From the NCBI GenBank assembly GCA_011799875.1, contig CM022301.1, forward strand, positions 14,692,721 to 14,756,720: a stretch of DNA of 64,000 nucleotides. Reading direction: 5' to 3'. The first letter of the stretch is position 1; every line of letters begins with the position of its first letter. A model generated the notes under the pieces. The model ran no database searches. It saw only the letters and a list, made by a program, of their open reading frames with translations, and had not been told where the DNA came from. A program made the position numbers and the translations under genes. The stretch is from Thinopyrum elongatum (lineage: Eukaryota; Streptophyta; Magnoliopsida; Poales; Poaceae). Positions 57,291 through 64,000 of this stretch are shown here, one piece after another.

Positions 57291-59714
57291 ATGAGAAAAC
57301 AAAGAAGAAAGGAGATCAAGGAGGTGCTCACCGATGAGGTTAAACTTAGCAAAACATTTGAAAAAAAATCTGAAACTTTGTGGATGTGATTATGACCAAA
57401 TGTTTAGGTGCTTGGAAAATTTGGTGGCCAAATGACATCCAAGGAGCTCTGTACAAAAAAAAATCACATCCACGAAGTTTCAGAATTTTTTGATTTTGTT
57501 TCTATTTTTTCTGCATTTACTATTCACTGTGTGGGTGCACCGAAGTTGAGTGTAGCCACTACTTTCCCTATGAAGAGTTCTGTAAAGACCATTTTTTGCT
57601 TACCATGCTATATTTTAGCACGCGGATTAAATTATTGACTTATAACCTATATGTCATGTCATTGTTTAGGCAAATTCATCCGAACACAATGATTCGACCT
57701 GGGGATGATTTTCTCGACAACCAGGTGTGTTCACTCAGGTTAGTGAGGGTTGAATCTTGCCTTGTGCTCTTCCTTCCAAAACTCTTGAACTAAGGTGAGG
57801 AATTAATTTTGCGCTGAATGCAAATCTAAAGGACCAGTTACATAAATATTGAGCAAATAGCTTGCAATAGACACACTGGTTTTTATATTGAACTGGCAGA
57901 AACTCACTCTTCTAGATAGCTTAGGATAAAACAAGAAACTATTTTATTAGTTCCTTTTAGGAGCACTCCACTCACTTGTTCTGTAGGTATGTTGAGAAAA
58001 GCTACAAAGCTATATATGTAAATTCAGTTAGAAAAAGACCTTTGGTTGTTAGACTCACTGCAGCAGGTCCCAAGGATCCAGACCATGGGAATGGACACTT
58101 GAGGGAGGCATAGGACAGAGTCTAATTGATGATTTGATAGATGAATGATCAAGATATGTGTTAAACTTTGATGTTGTGATATTAGCGTCTTCTGCTTATG
58201 AATATTTCAGAGTAAGTATTCATCAAGGCAGGGGGGGGGGGGGGGGGGGGGGCAGAAGTATTATCATGTAATAGTGCAGCCTTGGATGTACTGCACCATG
58301 CATGAAGTTTGCACCTTAAATCAATAGGAATTAGTGGCAGTTTTTTCAGACAATGTGGTCTATTCAAATTAAGAGCTATGGCTAAAGAGAGCAGTTTCAC
58401 ACAAGTTTAGTGCAGCCTTGGATGTATGGCTTAGTTTTTTTTAGGAAGTGGCTTGTTATAGTTGGAAGAGGGCCAACCCACACAAGTTTTGGGTTGCAAT
58501 ACCGTCCATATTCTGATCGTCTTGTTTTTCGGGGCAGAGTACCATGTTTTGGTAAATTCCTGGTGTGTTGTTCCAGCATGTATTGTATGCATGCTACTGG
58601 GTGTAGTGTGCTGCTGGATGTACAACAAAGAAAAATAGATACAAACTGATCTGCATTGTTACAAAATCATGATCCAGGAAACTCATGCTTGCATATGTAA
58701 TTCGTTGTTATATGCTTCTTTGCAGTTTTTTTTACATGATGTTTTTGTATGCATCTCAGCTTCAGTTCAAACTGGACATGCTTTGATGTGAGCGTCGTTT
58801 GGCTACCTGAAAGTTGATGATGTGTGATGCATGTATATCTTTGGTGTACTGTAAGCTAGATGTTGCACGGGTTGCTTTTAGCAAATTCTGGACATGTTTT
58901 TTGTACTCATTCCAAGTTGTTCTTTCTTGGCCGAACTTCATTCTCAAGTTGTTATTTTGCGAAGACGGACAGGTGCGGCAGCATGCGCCTTCATGTTCTG
59001 AAATCTACCATGTGAAGGGTGTGTTAAAACACTGAAGGGTGTGTTGGAACGGAGGGTGTACATATCTACTAGTAGTATATACTAAAAGCATTATATAGAT
59101 TAAAACTAGAGAAACATATGCTAGAAATTCTCACAATAATCAGAAGCATCCAACCTTTTTTTAAGGAGACACCCAAAAGGGCATCTTATATTTGATATTT
59201 ATAACGTAAAACAATAACCATTATAATGAAAAGACAACTAACGCAGACCAACTAGCACAAAATAAATTACATTGCAAAATATACTAGCCTTCTTCTTCCT
59301 CCAATATACGCCGTTTGTCCGAGATTGAAAACCGCACTGAACCAACAGTAAAGGAAAGGCACACCTGCAAACGGGCTTCGTCATACTAGGCTTTAAAAAC
59401 CGCAATAGTCACTTGCCCCTTGAGACGAGATCTAGAAGGCGCTGAAGAAGCATTGATTGGAGCGATCACCCAACGCACCCAGTGTACAGCTTTGCAATCC
59501 ATCATCATCGGCCTAGAATGTTGGAGAAATTGGATCATGCCACAAAACAACACAGAAGAAGATGTCAAAGTCGTCGCACCAATGGCTAGCCAGTTGCTCT
59601 CCTTGAAGCCAATTAATTTGATACTTCACAAAATTACAGTTGTTTGATCTTGACAATAGCCTTTTGACATAAAACTTTATGAAAATTACACATCTTTGTC
59701 ATTACATAAATAAG
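57291..59714. other. Stretch without recognised gene
   Basis: AT-rich. Contains one exon-like segment (about 57670-57723, translation QIHPNTMIRPGDDFLDNQ, then GTGTGT), a G homopolymer (58231-58252), and two copies of TAGTGCAGCCTTGGATGTA (58273 and 58409). Nothing recognised with confidence. Confidence 0.3.
58231..58252. repeat. G homopolymer run
   Basis: About 22 consecutive G. Confidence 0.85.
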
Positions 59715-59799
59715 TACTCCTTATGTATCAAAATATAAGACATTTTTTGACACTCTCATAGTGTCAAAAAACGTCTTATATTTTGATACGGAGGGAGTA
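59715..59799. mobile_element. Stowaway MITE (Tc1/Mariner type)
   Basis: TA at 59715-59716 and 59798-59799 flank a nearly perfect palindrome with ends CTCC...GGAG, containing AAATATAAGACATTTTTTGA and its inverted copy. This is the well-known short Triticeae Stowaway form. Confidence 0.93.
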
Positions 59800-59828
59800 G
59801 TAGCCAAGGACATGTTCTGTTCTACTCT

Positions 59829-59920
59829 ACACACGCGCGCGCGCACACACACGCACACGCGCGCGCACACACACACACACGCACATGCACACACGCGCGC
59901 GCGCGCACACACACACACAC
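59829..59920. repeat. (AC)n/(GC)n compound microsatellite
   Basis: Alternating purine-pyrimidine tract; ORFs across it are artefacts. Confidence 0.9.
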
Positions 59921-60714
59921 AAAGATGATGCCAAACTTGAATTTGCAATTAAAATGCACAGGTTAATTTCGTTGACTCGTCCATGAAGTCCAGTGGTGGG
60001 TAGTGATTACTGGTTAAATTGCTAGCTAAAGGTTGATCAAAATAGTTCTTTTTAACAGAATGAGATAAGAGAAATAACATATGTTTTCTTCAAAAAGTTT
60101 TTTACTGCACATGACAATCTTCTATATAACCTTCGAATTTGAGTTAAAATGTGTTGAATCTAAACTATGTTAAAAGCGGAGATGTTACCTCTCTCAGTCC
60201 CAGCTCAAGAATCATAAGAGATTGACATGGCTTCTTTACCCGTGATAGGGTAGGCACCTAAGAAATGTTGTATCACAGTTAGAGTAGGTGTATATTTGGC
60301 TCCTACAGAAAAATGACTTGTAATAGAGAGATATTTACCTTTTACAATGTCCTCTCCACGATCCGATACAATTACAATCAAGTTTCTAGTTTTTCGGCAA
60401 AGTTTGATAGCATCAAATATTTTCACCTGTAAAGCAATCCATAGAATTAACGTACCAAACGTATTTTTTAGTTCCATGGTCGGCATGAATTAAATCATTC
60501 ATAACTACAACATAGAATTAACTTACCGAAACATCTTTTTCGGCATCTAAATCATTTCCATGATCAAAATGATCCCAGCATATGTCTATCAACATCTTTT
60601 CTAACTGACGAAATTAAAATAGTCAAGAGTGTCACATAAAAATATATGGAAAATATACCCTACATCCAATTTTACTCACCGTTACACGTCTCCCTCTCCC
60701 TCACACGAGCTTCC

Positions 60715-60870
60715 TTCTTGTTTTGTGATTTTTGAAATACATACTGGCTACAACTCTAAAGATATTTCACATAAAAGGCACCTCAGACTAAAACATTATT
60801 CTTGTTCTGTGATTTTGAAATATATAATGGCTTCAACTCTAAAGATATTTCATATCAAAAAGCACCTCTA
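60715..60870. repeat. Direct duplication inside a long intron of the Deg-like gene
   Basis: Two diverged copies of a unit of about 70 bp containing CAACTCTAAAGATATTTCA (about 60750 and 60832), spaced by about 83 bp. Confidence 0.75.
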
Positions 60871-60879
60871 GTGAAATAG

Positions 60880-61660
60880 CATACGTTATAATCCATACTC
60901 CAAACTTTGTAATATCAAATGAACAATATTATATACTCCCTTTGAAAGAACATACTCCATATACTATCAAATGAACAATAATTATATACACTTGTCGTTA
61001 TCAGCGGAGTAACATATGCTTATTAATGCGAATATCTATCCCAAATGCTTAAAAGTGCAGTTGTGCTTCCTGGGAAGCCGAGCGCACGCACTGCAGCCGT
61101 CCACTCGCTCGTGGCTCGCACGATCATGACCTAGATTTGGAAAACTGCCCACCCACCCATTCTATATATGGAAAGATTCCACCACTACAGTATGTTGAGT
61201 TTTCTCTAACTTGTCCGACCAACCATGTGAACCCAATGATGACGTAATATGCATTAATTCCGGTACAAGAAAATTCAAAAAGTTATAACTTTCAAACTGC
61301 GTGTCGGAATTATGATCCATTTTCACTATTGGGTTCCTCGTGACGAGCTCTTCAAAACTAGATCTCATATGAATATGTTTTGATGTTTTTTTAAAAGCAA
61401 CCTCGATGCTTGATGAAGAATTTTTAGTGCTAAACATGAGCAACTTTGATGCTAGATGAATTGCATCGTGTGTATTAGTGAATTCACCTAGTATCCTACT
61501 AATAGTAGTGTGTAGTAGTTTAATATATGGTTACCATGGTTGCTAAGTTGTCTACATCAAAAACTAAGTTGTAGATAGTTTAGTTGCATACATGGGAATC
61601 TAAGGTGGATTAGAGAATAACTAAACCCGGGTGTAACAAACAATTGAAATTCAATAAATA
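60880..61660. other. Large intron with repeat-like sequence
   Basis: Part of the 1.07 kb intron between exons at 61675 and 60604. Text such as 'gacgagctcttcaaaactagatctcatatg' (61338-61367) is typical of interspersed Triticeae repeats. No gene of its own recognised. Confidence 0.35.
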
Positions 61661-63893
61661 CACAATACACATACCTCAATTGTAGTAGAAATGCATTTTC
61701 CATTAAAGCTTTCAATGACATCACCCTCACGAATTCCAATTTCCTCAGCATGCGATCCTTTTGACACCTAATTTTCAATCATCATGATTACTTCATAATA
61801 TGCATATGAAAAACAGCTTTAGAAGAATCTATTAACAAAAGTGAAAGGACAAAGTAAAGATAAGACCCAAAATATATACCTGTTCAACAATAAGACCAGA
61901 CTCGATGTTATGATCACGTGTCGTCCTCTCTATAGAGATAGGATCTAAAATCCTGATTGAAGTAAATGTCATTCCAAGGTGAAGGCGAGGCATACAACTA
62001 TATCAAATGAAAATGAAGACCAAATGAGTGTCACACGAATTTAAGGAAGAATGTCATAACATTATTATGTTTACACGACATAAGTATCACACAAGAGTAC
62101 AAACAACGAATTAAGGACAAAAAAAGAGAAATACATACTTGAACCTTCTCCAGAAATTCAAGCACTTATGCAATATGGACGAAGGTATGAAAGTCTCGTT
62201 AATGTGGTTGTTAACTAGACCCACAACCTTCCCTTCTAAATCAATGATGGCCCCTCCATCATCATTAAGCTATAACATTGTAGTAGTGATGAATATTATG
62301 ATTTGGATTAATATATACCAAGATCAAAATGCAAATCATAACTATGAGATATAACGCACCAGTTTGCGACTAGATGTATCACAAGAAAAATACATGTAGT
62401 GGCATCTCTCGTACCATGACGGAATCTCATAGTCCACCATACCATGGGTTAACCTTAGATCCAAATTTTCATCTCTCCCAAGTCGGAAAACATCTTGACC
62501 AGAACGCACAGTCATTAAAAGTGGGCAACTGAACTGGTTTTTCCATTTTAACCTCATAAATAGCAAATTCATAATGCTCCTGAAGATAGAGGAGGCGGCC
62601 TGGTGCAGTTGTTTTGTACAGCAAGTGAATGGTGAGCTAAAACGACATCGCCAAAAGTTATGACACTAGATTCTTGAGAGAACTTATATTGACAATTTTT
62701 TTGAGAAAATAATTATATCATGTAAGTCAAGCACAAGAATAAGATCTTTTTGTTATTATACATATACAGTGTACACAAATTAATACTAGTTTACTTTCTC
62801 TCTTAGCAAAGTTAAAGGTAATGACACATTAAATTGATTAACTACCCACCGGTTTAGCAATAAGGCAATACAAATAATTTAATTTGAGAGGCAACAAACA
62901 AACAAATAAAAGAGTCAACCGATTAAATAAATAGATCATTGATTTTTTTCTTATATAGTAGTGTATGGCTCCCCACCCCAATTTAAGTTGCACAAAGCTG
63001 ATAAAACATGCATTGTCTAAGTTGGGGTACCATCATCCGGTGGTACAACCACCCTTCCTGAAATTAGTTAGGATGATAAAAAGAAATGTTAAGGTTACCT
63101 CAGCCCCACGATGATATTTGCCTGTCCACTGCAATTTCCACTGGTTCACGACGGAGTGATCCTTCTCACGAATGAGATGAGCAGACGTTAAAACAAGGGC
63201 GGTTTTACTCTGGTCATCCCTTTGAAGCCATAAACCACATCACTTATTCAACGGCTCACTCCCTGCAAAGCAACCAAAAGTCACAAACACTTGGCCAACA
63301 AGTAAATAGAAAGAATGATTTTAAATATAAACCGAGAGAGGATGAGAGCATGATGACGGATTTAGCAGCAAGAAGCACTACATCCTTTGCGATTTCACGG
63401 ATGGGAAGAAAGCGACGGTCATCGAATAGGCAGGAAGGTGCTTTGTAACCGTAATGGTCCATGGTGAAGAGCTTAGCTCGACGGGCTACGAAAAGAAGAA
63501 AATTAAGTTAAGATCAGGTTAGTAATTAACGATGAGAAGAAGAAGAAGAATTACCCTTTTCTACTTCGTATTTGGCTTTGGCGTGTTCGAAGGCAGCGAG
63601 TACGTCCGGATCCGCAGCTAGCTCTTCGGGGATGTAGGGTTCGTAGACCGTAGGGCTGGGTGGATCGGAAGAGGATTCCTTCGTCACGGAGTCATCCACA
63701 TCGTACACACGATCTACCGAACAGCAGGAACAAGTAAACACCAAGAGAATCTGTCGTGAGGATGGAGGAGGAAAAGAGGCAAAATCACCGTGTTTTGATT
63801 TGGATTTGGCTTTGTCAGTCTCGAAGATCGCGAAGATCTTCTCCTCTGCTGGTGCGAGGCTTCTCTTCTTCGCTTCCCTCTCGGTCTCCGTCA

Positions 63894-63927
63894 GGGGGGG
63901 GGGGGGAGGGGGGGGGGGGGGGGGGGG
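63894..63927. repeat. G homopolymer run at the 5' edge of the Deg-like gene
   Basis: 34-base run of G interrupted by a single A. The coding frame runs into it; the true 5' end may be lost or misassembled here. Confidence 0.85.
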
Positions 63928-64000
63928 TCAGGCGAGAGCTCCTAATTGGCGCTTTCAGCGCCGCTGAGTGCTCCTGGCGCTCACACCGCTTGGCTCGGGC

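Larger units (their letters stand above)
60205..63891 (-). pseudogene. Deg/HtrA-like (protease Do-like) gene with PDZ domain, two lesions
   Basis: Exons in transcript order (minus): 63891-63789, 63713-63555, 63485-63333, 63262-63099, 62636-62360, 62269-62139, 61997-61880, 61767-61675, 60604-60527, 60426-60339, 60257-60205; phases agree at every junction. The N-terminal part includes EPYIPEELAADPDVLAAFEH; a trypsin-like fold is marked by LVLTSAHLIR (catalytic His region). The site normally GNSGGP reads NDDGGA, so the nucleophilic Ser is Asp: probably not a protease even when intact. The PDZ domain covers LHLGMTF... to GSHAEEIGIREGDVIESFNG. Lesions: TGA at 63242-63240 in exon 4, and exon 5 is 277 nt where phase requires 279, with the frame changing between PTFND and VRSGQDV. 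No start codon is visible before the G/C homopolymer at 63894. Related Do-like genes are multicopy in grasses. Confidence 0.85.

Noticed and set aside
59721..59948. 75-aa ORF on the minus strand
   Set aside because: Cysteine/valine/alanine/arginine composition comes from the AC/GC microsatellite and the Stowaway MITE.

Overview
This window is Triticeae-type grass nuclear DNA (wheat, Aegilops, barley or rye group). The main evidence is two copia retrotransposons with the roughly 1.7-1.8 kb LTRs of the BARE1/WIS/Angela group. Supporting evidence is a Stowaway MITE, Harbinger-type MITEs, a CACTA terminus with GCCGTCGGCAT subterminal repeats, LINE and gypsy debris, and the AT-rich 'gaacattttt' repeats common in these genomes. 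No rRNA, tRNA or CRISPR array was seen. I recognised no complete ordinary host gene; host-derived pieces are a lipoxygenase fragment and a broken Deg/HtrA-like gene. Nearly everything else is layered transposons.

Layout. 1-6891: copia element E1 (+), inserted into an LTR of a second copia element E2 (-, 6892-14983). E2 keeps an uninterrupted 1327-codon gag-pol ORF; E1 has at least four lesions. 14984-17605: low-copy DNA with a possible minus-strand gene start near 16.7 kb. 17606-24423: mosaic holding a Harbinger MITE, a CACTA end, a tandem array of about 0.32 kb units and a 1.2 kb TAA-flanked TIR element. That TIR element encodes a 204-aa protein with SUMO-type motifs. The mosaic ends in a good Helitron 3' terminus. 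24424-27540: LINE remnant (-) split by a MITE. 27640-29870: gypsy LTR and leader remnant. 29870-36480: AT-rich repeats and a small TIR element. 36909-36954: interstitial telomere-type repeat.

The most notable region is about 36.96-55.53 kb, a large Helitron complex. It contains (i) a multi-exon RepHel gene (HUH Rep plus PIF1-type helicase) whose exons sum to a reading frame of 1535 codons once a solo LTR with a perfect CATGG target duplication is discounted; (ii) directly downstream, a 12-exon RPA70-like single-strand DNA-binding gene with one in-frame TAG; (iii) a transcription-unit-like region with a 123-aa acidic ORF; and (iv) a second, decayed Rep fragment joined to an RPA-like exon. The complex ends in a textbook Helitron 3' terminus (hairpin plus CTAG, followed by T) at 55528. 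Rep nicks and joins DNA, the helicase unwinds it, and RPA would coat the displaced single strand, which fits rolling-circle-like transposition.

After the Helitron end come a lipoxygenase gene fragment split by a 288-bp TIR element (about 55.97-56.62 kb), unclassified repeats, a Stowaway MITE and a dinucleotide tract. Last is a minus-strand gene (60.2-63.9 kb) for a Deg/HtrA-like protein with a PDZ domain, broken by an in-frame TGA and a 2-bp deletion. Its 5' end runs into a long homopolymer without a start codon.
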